Source: CAKVLS01 sp045534265
GTDB lineage: Bacteria; Bacillota; Clostridia; Christensenellales; UBA1242
Assembly: GCA_045534265.1 (NCBI GenBank)
Contig: JAZSJH010000002.1
Location: forward strand, 51,518 to 115,517
Length of the DNA: 64,000 bases
Reading direction: 5' to 3'
The notes below the pieces were generated by a model. That model was not told where the DNA came from and searched no databases. It saw only the letters and a program-made list of their open reading frames with translations. This document shows, piece after piece, positions 41,369-51,058 of this stretch. Positions within the stretch are counted from its first letter, which is position 1, and every line of letters starts with the position of its first letter. Made by a program: the position numbers and the translations under genes.

Positions 41369-43606
41369 ATGAAAATCGAAGGAAATGTAGAAGATATCAT
41401 TTTTCACAATAGTGATAATGGATATACAGTTCTTAATATAGATTATAACGGAGTGCTTACTACTTGCGTTGGCAAAACTGCAAACCCTAACGAAGGCGAA
41501 TACTTAGAGCTTGAGGGTGAATTTGTCAAAAACGGAAAGTATGGAGAGCAGTTCGCTTTTTCTGCTTGCCGCATTTCCGCACCACAAAGTATAGAAGGCA
41601 TAAAAAGATATCTAGCCAGCGGCCTTATCAAAGGAATAGGTCCAGTAACAGCTGAGGCTATTGTAGAAAAATTTAGAGAAGACACATTAGCCATTATAGA
41701 GTTTAATCCGCAAAGACTTGCCGAAGTTAGAGGCGTGAGTGTAAACAAAGCTTTAAGTATAGGGCAGTCTTTTAACGAAATAAAAAATATGCAAAGAGTC
41801 ATAATGTTTTTGCAAGATTATAATCTTACTACAAATATGGCTATTAAAATATTCAACACATATGGCGATAAGACAATTGATATTATGTCAAAAAATCCAT
41901 ATAAACTTGTTGAAGATATAGATGGCATAGGCTTTTTGTCAGCGGACAAAATAGCAATCTCTATGGGACTATCTCTTGATAGTGAGTTTAGAGTAAGGGC
42001 GGGAATATTGCATTGTCTAAAAGACACTAGCGAAAAAGCCGGCAATACATACCTTCCTAAAAAAGAACTTTTTGAAATGACAAATGCTCTTCTTAATATA
42101 AAGAGCGGCTTTGATATATTATTTGATAGAGCAATCGAAAGTTTGGTTATTGATACTACAATCAAAGACTTCCCATCACGTGGCGAAAATGTAGTTATGC
42201 TAACTAGTTTTTACAAAACTGAGCAAGCCGTTGCAAAAAAGATAAATCTTCTAAATATCACCAACGAAATGGATAGCACAAATATCGATAGCGAAATAGA
42301 AGAGTTTGAAAGAGTAAACAAGCTTGAGCTTCACGAAGAGCAAAAGAAAGCAATCTCAATGGCGGTATCAAAGCATATATCGGTTATAACAGGTGGCCCT
42401 GGTACTGGTAAAACAACGATTATCAAATGTATTTTGAAAATACTAAAACAAAAATCAAATAAAATAATGTTACTTGCCCCTACAGGTAGAGCGGCAAAAA
42501 GACTTTCCGAATCTTGCGGGGAAAGTGCCAGCACAATACATAGAGCATTGGAAGTTAACTTCAAAGACGACCAAAAGAGCTTCTTTACATATAACGCAAA
42601 AAACAAACTTCCTGTAGATGTTGTGGTTGTTGACGAGATGTCAATGGTAGATGTATCCCTTATGAACTACCTATTGCAAGCACTTTCTAACAACTGTAAA
42701 GTGATTTTGGTTGGAGACAAAGACCAGCTTCCTAGTGTTGGGGCGGGTAATGTGTTGCATGATATACTAGCTAGCGAAAAAGTCCCTTATGTTATGTTAA
42801 CGCATATTTTTAGACAAGACGAAAAGAGTTTGATTGTAAGTAACGCACATTTAATTAACGAAGGCAAAATGCCCGTTCTTAATAATAAAAGTACTGACTT
42901 TTTCTTTGAAGAGAAACAAGACAACTTTGATATGTTAAACACCGTTGTAGATTTGGTAACCGAAAGACTACCAAATTACACAGGCGTTGATCCTATCAAT
43001 ATACAAGTTTTAGCACCTATGCGTTCGGGCGTGTGCGGCGTTAATAGACTAAATGCCGAACTTCAAGAAAAAATCAATCCACCGTCACTTAGAAAGACAG
43101 AGATAAAGTTAGATATTCAGCTATTTAGAGAAGGCGACAAAGTTATGCAAATATGCAACAATTATGATCGCACATGGTGTAAACGTGGCGAAGATGGATT
43201 TTTTGCTGAAGGCAAAGGTGTGTTCAACGGAGATATGGGAACTATCACAAAAATAGATTTTCAAACCGGCGAAACAACAGTTTATTTTGATGACGACCGA
43301 ATTTCTGTTTACCCACGTAATGAAATAACAGACTTACAGATTTGCTACGCAACAACTATCCACAAAAGCCAAGGTAGTGAGTTTGATGTAGTAGTTATGC
43401 CTGTTGTTGCAGGGGCGGGTTCTATTGTGACAAGAAACCTTTTGTATACGGGCGTAACCAGAGCAAAAAAACTTGTAGTTTTGGTGGGCTCTAAGAAAAA
43501 TATCGCCCGTATGGTATACAATAACTTTATCGCCAATAGATATAGTATGTTATGCGAGTTTATCAAAAAACAAAGTAAAATGATGGATATAATTTATAAC
43601 GAATGA
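41369..43606 (+). CDS. recD2: RecD2-type DNA helicase (YrrC)
   Basis: A 745-residue 5'-3' helicase. The N-terminal ~330 residues hold the RecD2 OB and helix-hairpin-helix region (GIKRYLASGLIKGIGPVTAEA). The helicase core has Walker A GGPGTGKTT at 342-350, motif II VVVVDEMSMVD, motif III VGDKDQLPSVGAG, motif V/VI CYATTIHKSQGSEF and VTRAKKLVVLVG. The protein works in DNA repair and in rescue of stalled forks. It ends with a 4-base overlap (ATGA) with comFC, so both are translated from one message. Its ATG is only 9 bases after the -10 box. Confidence 0.95.
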   Translation: MKIEGNVEDIIFHNSDNGYTVLNIDYNGVLTTCVGKTANPNEGEYLELEGEFVKNGKYGEQFAFSACRISAPQSIEGIKRYLASGLIKGIGPVTAEAIVEKFREDTLAIIEFNPQRLAEVRGVSVNKALSIGQSFNEIKNMQRVIMFLQDYNLTTNMAIKIFNTYGDKTIDIMSKNPYKLVEDIDGIGFLSADKIAISMGLSLDSEFRVRAGILHCLKDTSEKAGNTYLPKKELFEMTNALLNIKSGFDILFDRAIESLVIDTTIKDFPSRGENVVMLTSFYKTEQAVAKKINLLNITNEMDSTNIDSEIEEFERVNKLELHEEQKKAISMAVSKHISVITGGPGTGKTTIIKCILKILKQKSNKIMLLAPTGRAAKRLSESCGESASTIHRALEVNFKDDQKSFFTYNAKNKLPVDVVVVDEMSMVDVSLMNYLLQALSNNCKVILVGDKDQLPSVGAGNVLHDILASEKVPYVMLTHIFRQDEKSLIVSNAHLINEGKMPVLNNKSTDFFFEEKQDNFDMLNTVVDLVTERLPNYTGVDPINIQVLAPMRSGVCGVNRLNAELQEKINPPSLRKTEIKLDIQLFREGDKVMQICNNYDRTWCKRGEDGFFAEGKGVFNGDMGTITKIDFQTGETTVYFDDDRISVYPRNEITDLQICYATTIHKSQGSEFDVVVMPVVAGAGSIVTRNLLYTGVTRAKKLVVLVGSKKNIARMVYNNFIANRYSMLCEFIKKQSKMMDIIYNE

Positions 43607-44322
43607 AAAAATTACTAAATAAATTTTTAGACCTGCTATCGCCTGATGATATTAAGTGTATAGTGTGTGACGCAGAACTTTCAAAAGATAATAAATATGG
43701 TATGTGTAAATCTTGCTTAGAAAAATTACCTAAGATAAATAAAGCCTGCAACAAATGCGGTAGAGAAATATTTGATGATGGTAAATACTGCTTTGATTGC
43801 AAAGAAGATGGTTTTGCTTTTGACAAAGTTTACTCTTGCCTTAACTATGAAGATTATGTAACAAAACTTGTTTATAACCTAAAATATGGCGGCGGCAAGT
43901 ACCTAGCTAAATATATGGCAAGGGTTATTGCGGACAAAATAAAAGAAGAGAAAATATCTTTTGATATACTTACATATGTTCCGCTAAATGAAAAAAGAGA
44001 AAGCGAAAGGGGTTTTAATCAAGCTAAACTTATAGCAGATGAAGCTGCAAAGGAACTATCATGTGTAAGTCAAAACCTTTTGACAAGAATAAGAAATACC
44101 CCATACCAAGCGAGCCTTAATAGAGAAGAAAGATTAACAAATCTAAAAGATGCTTTTGAGATAGTTGATAAAAAATTAATAAAAGGCAAAACTATTTTGA
44201 TAATTGATGATATTTTTACTACCGGTACAACGCTTAATGAATGTAGTAAAATTCTCAAAAAAGCTGGCGCAAAATACGTTATTGGTATAACATTTGCCCA
44301 CGCAAAGAAAAAGTTTGTCTAA
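43603..44322 (+). CDS. comFC: ComFC-family phosphoribosyltransferase-like protein
   Basis: A 239-residue protein with a Cys4 zinc finger (CIVCDAEL, CKSCL, CNKCGREIF, YCFDCKEDG) in residues ~19-66 and a phosphoribosyltransferase domain with the PRPP-binding loop LIIDDIFTTGTTLNEC near residue 197. ComFC is needed for taking up single-stranded DNA during transformation in competent Firmicutes, though it is widely kept even where competence is not known. The overlap with recD2 points to a DNA-processing role. Terminator at 44341. Confidence 0.92.
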   Translation: MKKLLNKFLDLLSPDDIKCIVCDAELSKDNKYGMCKSCLEKLPKINKACNKCGREIFDDGKYCFDCKEDGFAFDKVYSCLNYEDYVTKLVYNLKYGGGKYLAKYMARVIADKIKEEKISFDILTYVPLNEKRESERGFNQAKLIADEAAKELSCVSQNLLTRIRNTPYQASLNREERLTNLKDAFEIVDKKLIKGKTILIIDDIFTTGTTLNECSKILKKAGAKYVIGITFAHAKKKFV

Positions 44323-44340
44323 AAATGCAATATATTATAT

Positions 44341-44378
44341 ATGCAAAACTAAAAAAGTTTTGCATATTTTCTTTTTTT
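44341..44378 (+). terminator. Terminator after comFC
   Basis: ATGCAAAACT / AGTTTTGCAT stem, 10 bp, followed by T-rich DNA. Confidence 0.85.
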
Positions 44379-44410
44379 GTAGTACACTATGTAGGTATTA
44401 GGAGAAAATT

Positions 44411-47080
44411 ATGGGTTTATTTACTTACTTATTTGGAGCGACAAACAAATCAAATGTTAAACAACTAGAAAAAATTGCTCAAAAAGTAGAAGCTTTGGAC
44501 GAAGTTTATTCTAAAAAAACTGATATGGAACTTATCAAGACAACCAAGAAGTTAAAAGATAGACTAGCTCAGGGCGAAACTTTAGATGATATTTTGCCAG
44601 ATGCATACGCTCTTGTTAGAGAAGCAAGCTGGAGAGTTTTGAAGATGAAACACTTCCATGTTCAAATACTAGGCGGAATTGCTCTTCACCAAGGTAGAAT
44701 TGCCGAAATGCGTACTGGTGAAGGTAAAACATTGGTAGCGACACTTCCTACATTCCTAAATGCCCTAACAGGCAAAGGCGTGCATGTAGTAACTGTCAAC
44801 GAATACCTTGCAAAACGTGACGCAGAGTGGATGGGTAAAGTTCACAAATTTTTGGGACTTACTGTTGGTGTATCTACAAGAGATATGAATGATGATGAAA
44901 AGCGTGCTGCCTATGCGTGCGACATTACATATTCTACAAATAGCGAACTTGGCTTTGATTATCTAAGAGATAATAGAGTGCAAGAACTTTCTCAAAAGGT
45001 TCAAAGGGGTCATAACTTTGCTATTGTCGACGAGGTCGATAGTATTTTGATTGACGAAGCCAGAACTCCACTTATTATCAGCGGTAGAGGTAACAAGTCA
45101 AACGATACATATTACACAGCTCAAAGATTCGTCAAAGGGCTAAATAGTGATGACTATGATGTAGACGAAAAAGACAAGCAAGTTATCCTAACCGAAAGCG
45201 GTATTGCCAAGGCAGAAAGATTCTTTAGAGTAGAAACTCTTTCTGATATCTCTAACCTAGAGCTAAACCACCACATTAATAGTGCTCTTCGAGCAAACCT
45301 TCTTATGAAGAGAGATAACAACTATATCGTTAAAGAAGGCGAAATCGTTATCGTTGATGAATTTACCGGAAGACTTATGCCAGGTAGAAGATATAGTCAA
45401 GGTTTGCATCAAGCAATTGAAGCAAAAGAAGGCTTGAAGATAAAAGACGAAAACCAAACTCTAGCTACAGTTACATTCCAAAATTACTTTAGAATGTACA
45501 AAAAATTAAGCGGTATGACAGGTACTGCAAAAACCGAAGAAAAAGAGTTTAATGGAATATACAAACTAGACGTTGTAACTATCCCAACCAATACTCCAGT
45601 TATTAGATTTGACAGACCTGACATTATATACACAACCGAAAAAGGTAAATTTGACGCCGTTGTCAAAAAGATAAAAGAAGAAAGCGAAACTGGAAGACCA
45701 ATCCTTGTTGGTACTGTATCTGTCGAAAAGAGTGAAATGCTTAGTGACCTTTTGAAAAAGGAAAAAGTAAAGCACGTAGTTCTTAACGCTAAAAACCCAG
45801 AAAACGAAGCCGAAATTGTAGCCCAAGCCGGAAAAATCGGTTCTGTTACAATTTCTACAAATATGGCCGGTCGTGGTACCGATATTTTGCTTGGTGGCAA
45901 CCCAGAGTTTATGGCGAAAAAAGCTTTGAGAGACAAGGGCCATACTGATGCGGAGATTAATATTATAACAGGCTACTCAACAACTTTGAGCCAAGAAATG
46001 AAAGACCTTAAAGCAGAATACGAAAGTATTTATGCCGAATACAAAAAACAAACTGACGCCGAGAAAAAACAAGTTCAACAATTAGGCGGACTTCTTATTA
46101 TCGGTACAGAAAGACACGAAAGCAGACGTATAGACAACCAACTTCGTGGTCGTGCCGGTCGTCAAGGTGACCCTGGCGAGAGCGTATTCTTTGTATCTAT
46201 GGAAGACGACCTTGTTCGTATCTTCGGTGGCGAAAAAATGCAAAGAATAGCAAACTTCTTCCGTATTGGCGAAGATATTCCATTCCAATTCAAAACTCTT
46301 TCTAAAGTTATCGAACAATCTCAAGAAAAACTAGAAAATCACAACTACGCTAGACGTTCTTCAGTTTTGGAATATGATGATGTAATGAACCAACAAAGAG
46401 AAACAATCTATAAAGAAAGAAACAAAGTTTTGGAAGGACAAGATGTCCATGCCGAAGTTTTGGAAATGTTCCCAGAAGTTGTATCAAGGATTGTTTATGG
46501 CTGTTTGGACGAAGACAAACCTTACTTTGAGTGGGATTTGAAAGAAATTAATACTCAACTAGAAGACAAGCTATTTGAAAAGGGCTCAAACATTGTAGAC
46601 GAAAAATTTGTTGAAGATTGTGAAGTCGAAGATGTTTATGCCAAAGTTTTGAAACTAGTTTTGGATAAATACGAAAACCTAGCAAAACAAGCCAAAGAAT
46701 ACGGCTATGACTTTGCGGGATTTGAAAGATTCTTTTTGTTAAGAGTTGTAGATCTTCTTTGGACAGAACATATCGACACTATGGATATGCTAAGAAGAGA
46801 AATAAGAACAGTAGCATTTGGACAACAAAACCCAATTATTGCCTACAAAAAAGAAGGCTTTGACTTGTTTGACAGAATGATTGAAAGAATTAGAACTGAT
46901 GTTTGTACTTTCCTTATCAATGTCAAAGTAGAAAAACCACCAGAAATAAAGGCAAAAGAAAAAGAACAAACAACCACTAACGAAGTATTTGTTCAAGCAA
47001 AATCTAACAAGGTTGTAGGTCGTAACGATCCTTGTCCTTGCGGAAGTGGCAAAAAATACAAAAACTGTTGCGGAAAATAA
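44411..47080 (+). CDS. secA: Preprotein translocase ATPase SecA
   Basis: An 889-residue SecA, the motor that drives secretory proteins through SecYEG. Walker A MRTGEGKT is at 100-107, DEVDSILIDEARTPLI holds motif II, the preprotein cross-linking part follows, and GTDILLGGNPEF marks the second ATPase half. The last residues form the zinc-binding SEC-C motif CPCGSGKKYKNCCGK, which also helps SecB or the ribosome dock. AGGAG precedes the ATG. It is followed closely by a NUDIX gene (21 bases), so both probably share a transcript. Confidence 0.98.
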   Translation: MGLFTYLFGATNKSNVKQLEKIAQKVEALDEVYSKKTDMELIKTTKKLKDRLAQGETLDDILPDAYALVREASWRVLKMKHFHVQILGGIALHQGRIAEMRTGEGKTLVATLPTFLNALTGKGVHVVTVNEYLAKRDAEWMGKVHKFLGLTVGVSTRDMNDDEKRAAYACDITYSTNSELGFDYLRDNRVQELSQKVQRGHNFAIVDEVDSILIDEARTPLIISGRGNKSNDTYYTAQRFVKGLNSDDYDVDEKDKQVILTESGIAKAERFFRVETLSDISNLELNHHINSALRANLLMKRDNNYIVKEGEIVIVDEFTGRLMPGRRYSQGLHQAIEAKEGLKIKDENQTLATVTFQNYFRMYKKLSGMTGTAKTEEKEFNGIYKLDVVTIPTNTPVIRFDRPDIIYTTEKGKFDAVVKKIKEESETGRPILVGTVSVEKSEMLSDLLKKEKVKHVVLNAKNPENEAEIVAQAGKIGSVTISTNMAGRGTDILLGGNPEFMAKKALRDKGHTDAEINIITGYSTTLSQEMKDLKAEYESIYAEYKKQTDAEKKQVQQLGGLLIIGTERHESRRIDNQLRGRAGRQGDPGESVFFVSMEDDLVRIFGGEKMQRIANFFRIGEDIPFQFKTLSKVIEQSQEKLENHNYARRSSVLEYDDVMNQQRETIYKERNKVLEGQDVHAEVLEMFPEVVSRIVYGCLDEDKPYFEWDLKEINTQLEDKLFEKGSNIVDEKFVEDCEVEDVYAKVLKLVLDKYENLAKQAKEYGYDFAGFERFFLLRVVDLLWTEHIDTMDMLRREIRTVAFGQQNPIIAYKKEGFDLFDRMIERIRTDVCTFLINVKVEKPPEIKAKEKEQTTTNEVFVQAKSNKVVGRNDPCPCGSGKKYKNCCGK

Positions 47081-47101
47081 CTAAGTTTTAGGAGTACAAA
47101 A

Positions 47102-47557
47102 GTGGAAAAAGAAAAATTTCTATCAGCGATTTATCTTATTATTAAAAATAGCGAAGGCAAAATCCTTTTGCAAAGAAGACAAGGTACAAAACTATGGCCA
47201 GGTTTTCTTGCACTTCCTGCAGGTCATGTTGACGAAGGCGAAAATGTGTATGACGCTCTAACAAGAGAAGCAAAAGAAGAACTTAGCATAGATGTTACAA
47301 TAGATGATGTTGTAGATACTTTTGCTGTAAATAGAAAAAACAAGTCTTTACCACCATACTTTGATGTATATTTTGAAATCAAAAGCTACAAAGGCGAAAT
47401 TAAAATAAACGAGCCAGAAAAATGCTCCGAGCTTGTTTGGGCAGATTTAGACAACTTGCCAGAAGATATGGTTGATTTTGAAATTGCTGCAATAGAAAAT
47501 AACAAAAAAGGTGTCAAATTTTCTTGCATATATGCCGATAACGAAAAGAAACTTTAA
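47102..47557 (+). CDS. NUDIX hydrolase
   Basis: A 151-residue NUDIX protein with the box GHVDEGENVYDALTREAKEE plus LSIDV (here in two pieces; residues ~40-65). The start codon is GTG at 47102, with AGGAG 5 bases before it. NUDIX enzymes split nucleoside diphosphates linked to other groups, often damaged nucleotides. The LQRRQGTKLWPGFLALPAGHV stretch (in part) suggests the MutT/8-oxo-dGTP type, but this is a guess. It probably shares the secA transcript. Confidence 0.88.
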   Translation: MEKEKFLSAIYLIIKNSEGKILLQRRQGTKLWPGFLALPAGHVDEGENVYDALTREAKEELSIDVTIDDVVDTFAVNRKNKSLPPYFDVYFEIKSYKGEIKINEPEKCSELVWADLDNLPEDMVDFEIAAIENNKKGVKFSCIYADNEKKL

Positions 47558-47600
47558 CAGCGGATATAACAACAAAATTTGCAAATCTTAAAATAATAAT

Positions 47601-47637
47601 AAGGGCATATTTGAGATTTGCTTGAATATGCCTTTTT
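47601..47637 (+). terminator. Terminator-like hairpin after the NUDIX gene
   Basis: GGCATATT / AATATGCC stem with a loop of 13, then TTTTTA, just before the next ribosome site. Confidence 0.6.
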
Positions 47638-47651
47638 ATATAGGAGAACGA

Positions 47652-48359
47652 ATGAAAATAGCAATTTTTTCGGATATTCACGGCAATGTCCCAGCTCTTC
47701 GGGCTATTTTGCAAGATATACAAAAAGAAAAGGTTGATAAAACAATCTTTCTTGGTGACGCCATTGCGATAGGTCCTAAACCAAAAGAATGTTTAGATAT
47801 GTTACTTAATAGCGACATAATTTTTCTTCCGGGCAATCATGAGCTTTATTATTGCATAGGCCCACACATTGACGGAAGTATGGAAGACGAAGAGTGGGAA
47901 CACCAAACTTGGATTGTTGGTGAGCTTGCAGGAAAGTACAAAGAGCATCTAAAATCTTTGCCTATAATACAAACTATCGAAAGTGATGGCAAAACATATT
48001 CTTTTAGCCATTTTATCCCCGCAAGAGAAAGGGGATTGTTCCCGTTTGAAAAATTGCAAACGGCAAAAGAAAACGGTGCCGAAATGTATATTGATTTTCA
48101 AGATAGTGATTATTTGTTTATTGGCCATGAGCATAGACCCTTTGTCGCAACAAAAAATAATAAGCATATAGTTGATGTCGGCAGTAGCGGCTGTACAAAA
48201 GATGACAAAACGCATTACACAATATTTGATACAAAAACAAACTCTATACAAACAAAAAACATTACATATGATAGAGCGCAATTTGAAAAAGACATAATGG
48301 AAACAGACTATCCGGATAAAAGTTTCCTTACAAAAATATTTTTTGGAATAGAAGTATAA
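47652..48359 (+). CDS. YfcE-like metallophosphoesterase
   Basis: A 235-residue calcineurin-like phosphoesterase with the ordered ligands IFSDIHGN (residues ~5-12), FLGDAIAIGP, PGNHEL, the histidine of SHF and GHEHRPF. YfcE-type members act on small phosphodiesters; the substrate is unknown here. ATG 47652 has AGGAG 5 bases upstream. A longer frame from 47622 is not supported. The gene ends 12 bases before prfB and may be in the same transcript. Confidence 0.88.
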   Translation: MKIAIFSDIHGNVPALRAILQDIQKEKVDKTIFLGDAIAIGPKPKECLDMLLNSDIIFLPGNHELYYCIGPHIDGSMEDEEWEHQTWIVGELAGKYKEHLKSLPIIQTIESDGKTYSFSHFIPARERGLFPFEKLQTAKENGAEMYIDFQDSDYLFIGHEHRPFVATKNNKHIVDVGSSGCTKDDKTHYTIFDTKTNSIQTKNITYDRAQFEKDIMETDYPDKSFLTKIFFGIEV

Positions 48360-48371
48360 AAGGATTATATT

Positions 48372-49470
48372 ATGATAATAGAAGACGAAAAAATACGTAG
48401 AGACAAACTTGTTGAGAAACTTTCTCACATAAAGGAGTGTCTTTGACGAAGTAGGAACTCAAAACAAACTTAATGAAATAAAAAGGCAAATCGAAAACCC
48501 TGATTTTTGGTTAGATACTAAAAACGCAAGTGTAGTTCAAAAAGAACAAAAGCGTCTAGAAGACAAACTTGCATCAATAAGTAGCTTGCAAACAGCAATT
48601 AGTGATATTGACTTTTTGTTTGAAATGTACGAGCTTGAGCCAACCGCAGAAATCGCAAGCCAATTGTTAGATAGTTTAACTTCTACTGAAAATAGAGCAG
48701 AAGAACTATTTATTAAGTCTTTGCTAGCAGGAAAGTATGATGATAACAATGCAATTTTGACACTTCACGCAGGAGCTGGCGGAACCGAAGCCCAAGACTG
48801 GGCAGAGATGTTGTTTAGAATGTATACAAGGTTTTGCGAAACAGAAGATTTTGATGTCAAAGTTTTAGATTTTCAAGAAGGTGATGGGGCAGGCATTAAA
48901 TCAGTGTCTTTTCTAGTTTCTGGCGAAAAGGCTTATGGTTATTTGAAAGCCGAAAAAGGCGTGCATAGGCTTGTTCGTATTTCGCCTTTTGATGCCAATG
49001 CAAGACGTCATACTAGTTTTTGTTCGCTTGATGTTATGCCAGAGATTACTCAAGATATAGAAATTGAGATAAAACCAGAAGAGCTTAAGGTAGATACCTA
49101 TCGTAGTAGCGGCGCTGGCGGTCAGCACGTAAACAAAACAGAGTCTGCTATAAGAATTACGCATATCCCAACCGGCATAGTCGTTGCTTGCCAGAACGAA
49201 AGGTCTCAAGTCCAAAACAGAGAAATGGCTATGAATATGTTAAAAAGTAAGCTGATAGCTCTAAAAGAAGAAGAACTTCAAAACAGCATTAGCGAAATAA
49301 AAGGCGAAATCAAAAAGATAGAATGGGGCAGCCAAATAAGATCTTATGTATTCTGCCCATATACCTTGGTCAAAGACCATAGAACAAACTTTGAAAACTC
49401 TAATGTTGACGCTGTTATGGACGGAGCGATTAAGCCATTTATACTAGATTATCTAAAAAAATCTTTATAA
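48372..49470 (+). CDS. prfB: Peptide chain release factor 2, with programmed +1 frameshift
   Basis: RF2 ends translation at UGA and UAA. The first 24 codons (from ATG 48372) end in CTT TGA C at 48441-48447; a +1 shift on CTT gives the 365-residue protein. An internal ribosome-like AGGAG lies at 48433-48437 just before the shift site, the classic layout in which low RF2 promotes the shift and raises its own level. The catalytic GGQ (249-251 in GAGGQHVNK) is intact, as is the SPF-type anticodon part. 48444-48446 is the in-frame stop that normal gene finders would see; without the shift only a 24-residue peptide would be made. AAAGGA precedes the ATG. Confidence 0.96.
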
Positions 49471-49483
49471 ATAAAAAAAGCAA

Positions 49484-49507
49484 GGGTTAATTCCTTGCTT
49501 TTTTTAC
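49484..49507 (+). terminator. Terminator after prfB
   Basis: AAAGCAAGG / CCTTGCTTT hairpin with T-run. Confidence 0.85.
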
Positions 49508-49526
49508 CCAAAAACAAATAAAAGAT

Positions 49527-49554
49527 TTGAAATATATTTTTACTGTGGTATAAT
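49527..49554 (+). promoter_or_regulatory. Promoter of the 49576 operon
   Basis: TTGAAA (49527-49532), 16-base spacer and TATAAT (49549-49554), with TGG as extended -10. Confidence 0.75.
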
Positions 49555-49575
49555 TTTTACATACGGAGAATACTT

Positions 49576-50091
49576 ATGGAAAAAAATAATAATAAAAACA
49601 ACCAAGAAAACAAAGAAAGCCCAGCTCCAAAAAAACGTTTTAACTGGACTTTGTTTGTTCAAATATCTTCAATAGTTGTGTTTGCAGCTTGTTTTGCGTA
49701 TATGATATATCAAGTAGTTGCTTTTGATGAAGCAGATATGTGGATTCCTATCATTTGTCTAACTATTGCTGTACTTGTTGCATTTTCGTTTTTCAAAGAA
49801 AAATTTTGGTTCAGCGAAAAGGGCTTTAGAAACAGAATAATATTGTATATTGTTATATTTGCAGTTCTTGCTGTTCCTAATGCAATAGGCAATGTAGTTC
49901 TTTATTTTTCTGGTAGATATAAAAATGACGAAATGTTTATGGAACTTGTCAATGAAGGTAACACCCCTTCAGGTGTATTAGGCGTTACGATAGGTGCAGA
50001 AATTTTAACATTTGCTTTTCTTGCGGCAATCATAATATTTATTATAGAAATGTCAATGAGACAAAGTATAAAGAGAGCAACTAACAAATGA
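49576..50091 (+). CDS. Multipass membrane protein, function unknown
   Basis: A 171-residue protein with a Asn/Lys-rich cytoplasmic start (MEKNNNKNNQENKESPAPKK) and four membrane helices (about residues 27-160), including IIVFAVLAVPNAIGNVVLYF-like and ILTFAFLAAIIIFIIEM. No known family is recognised. It overlaps the next gene by 4 bases (ATGATG region at 50088), which suggests translational coupling with the TIM-barrel protein. AGGAG lies upstream of the ATG, behind a good promoter. Confidence 0.65.
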   Translation: MEKNNNKNNQENKESPAPKKRFNWTLFVQISSIVVFAACFAYMIYQVVAFDEADMWIPIICLTIAVLVAFSFFKEKFWFSEKGFRNRIILYIVIFAVLAVPNAIGNVVLYFSGRYKNDEMFMELVNEGNTPSGVLGVTIGAEILTFAFLAAIIIFIIEMSMRQSIKRATNK

Positions 50092-50858
50092 TGGACAAAG
50101 GTATTAATTTATATATAAGCAAAGTTATCAAACCGCTTACACTTCTTGATATGTTTTCTCAGGCGGGATTTGATAGCGTAATTATTCCATTTGACTTTAT
50201 AGACCAGCATAAAGAAAACACAATTAATATTTTGAATGAAAAAAATCTAAAACTTCAAATGGTACATTGTAGATACAAAGAAGAAGACTTAGACTTTTTC
50301 TGGCAAGATGATTCTCGTGGTCAAGCCGTGTTTGAAGACTACATTTTTCAAATAGAAAATATAAAATATTTAGCTCCAGTTGACTTTATAATTCACCTTG
50401 CTTGCACTAAAGGAAAACACTATTCAAAACTTGGGCAGCAAAGACTAGAAAAAATTGTTGCAAAAGCAAAAGAGTGCGGAGTAAGGGTATGTGTTGAAAA
50501 TACTTTTTCGACACATCAACAAACAAAAATCTTTGAAAATATAGATGACGAAAATCTTAAAATGTGTTACGATTGCGGACACGAAAATTGGCTTACCCCA
50601 GAAGATAATTTAATAGAAATTTTTAGAGACAAAATTGTACAAATTCATCTGCATAGTAATGATGGAACTTTTGACAAACATCAACCTATTTTTGAAGGAA
50701 CAATTGATGTAAAAAATTTAGCAAAAAAACTTAAAACAATCCCAAACAAAATTGCACTTTGTTTAGAGCTTAAGTTTGTCGAAGAAAGATTGTCTATAGA
50801 CTTTTTGAAAGAGATGAAAAAAGATTTGGACACTTTAGAGAGTTATATAAATAATTAA
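50088..50858 (+). CDS. Sugar-phosphate isomerase/AP endonuclease family 2 TIM barrel
   Basis: A 256-residue TIM-barrel protein. Metal-binding residues typical for the family are visible: His in IIHLACTKG, Glu in VCVENTFSTHQ, Asp/His in CYDCGHEN, and His in IVQIHLHSNDG and CLELKF near the end. This family includes sugar isomerases, epimerases and endonuclease IV. Without an operon clue the substrate is unknown. It starts inside the previous gene and ends at a strong terminator. Confidence 0.78.
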   Translation: MMDKGINLYISKVIKPLTLLDMFSQAGFDSVIIPFDFIDQHKENTINILNEKNLKLQMVHCRYKEEDLDFFWQDDSRGQAVFEDYIFQIENIKYLAPVDFIIHLACTKGKHYSKLGQQRLEKIVAKAKECGVRVCVENTFSTHQQTKIFENIDDENLKMCYDCGHENWLTPEDNLIEIFRDKIVQIHLHSNDGTFDKHQPIFEGTIDVKNLAKKLKTIPNKIALCLELKFVEERLSIDFLKEMKKDLDTLESYINN

Positions 50859-50893
50859 AAAAGATAGGCTAATTTTTGCCTATCTTTTTTTGC
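50857..50893 (+). terminator. Terminator of the 49576-50858 operon
   Basis: AAAGATAGGC / GCCTATCTTT hairpin with a T-run. Confidence 0.88.
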
Positions 50894-51058
50894 GATTTTT
50901 AGATTAAATTTTGAGTGATTTGTTTTATAAATTTTAGATTATTTTATTGTGTTTTTTTTGTTTTGATTTTTTGTGATTTTTTAGTTAAAAATTACACTAT
51001 ATTATATAGAAGTTTTGTGTTATAAAACTCTCATTTCAAAATATAATTTTGTGTATTA

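Noticed and set aside
48586..49470. prfB starting at an internal ATG
   Set aside because: The N-terminal domain before this ATG is conserved and is reached through the frameshift from ATG 48372.
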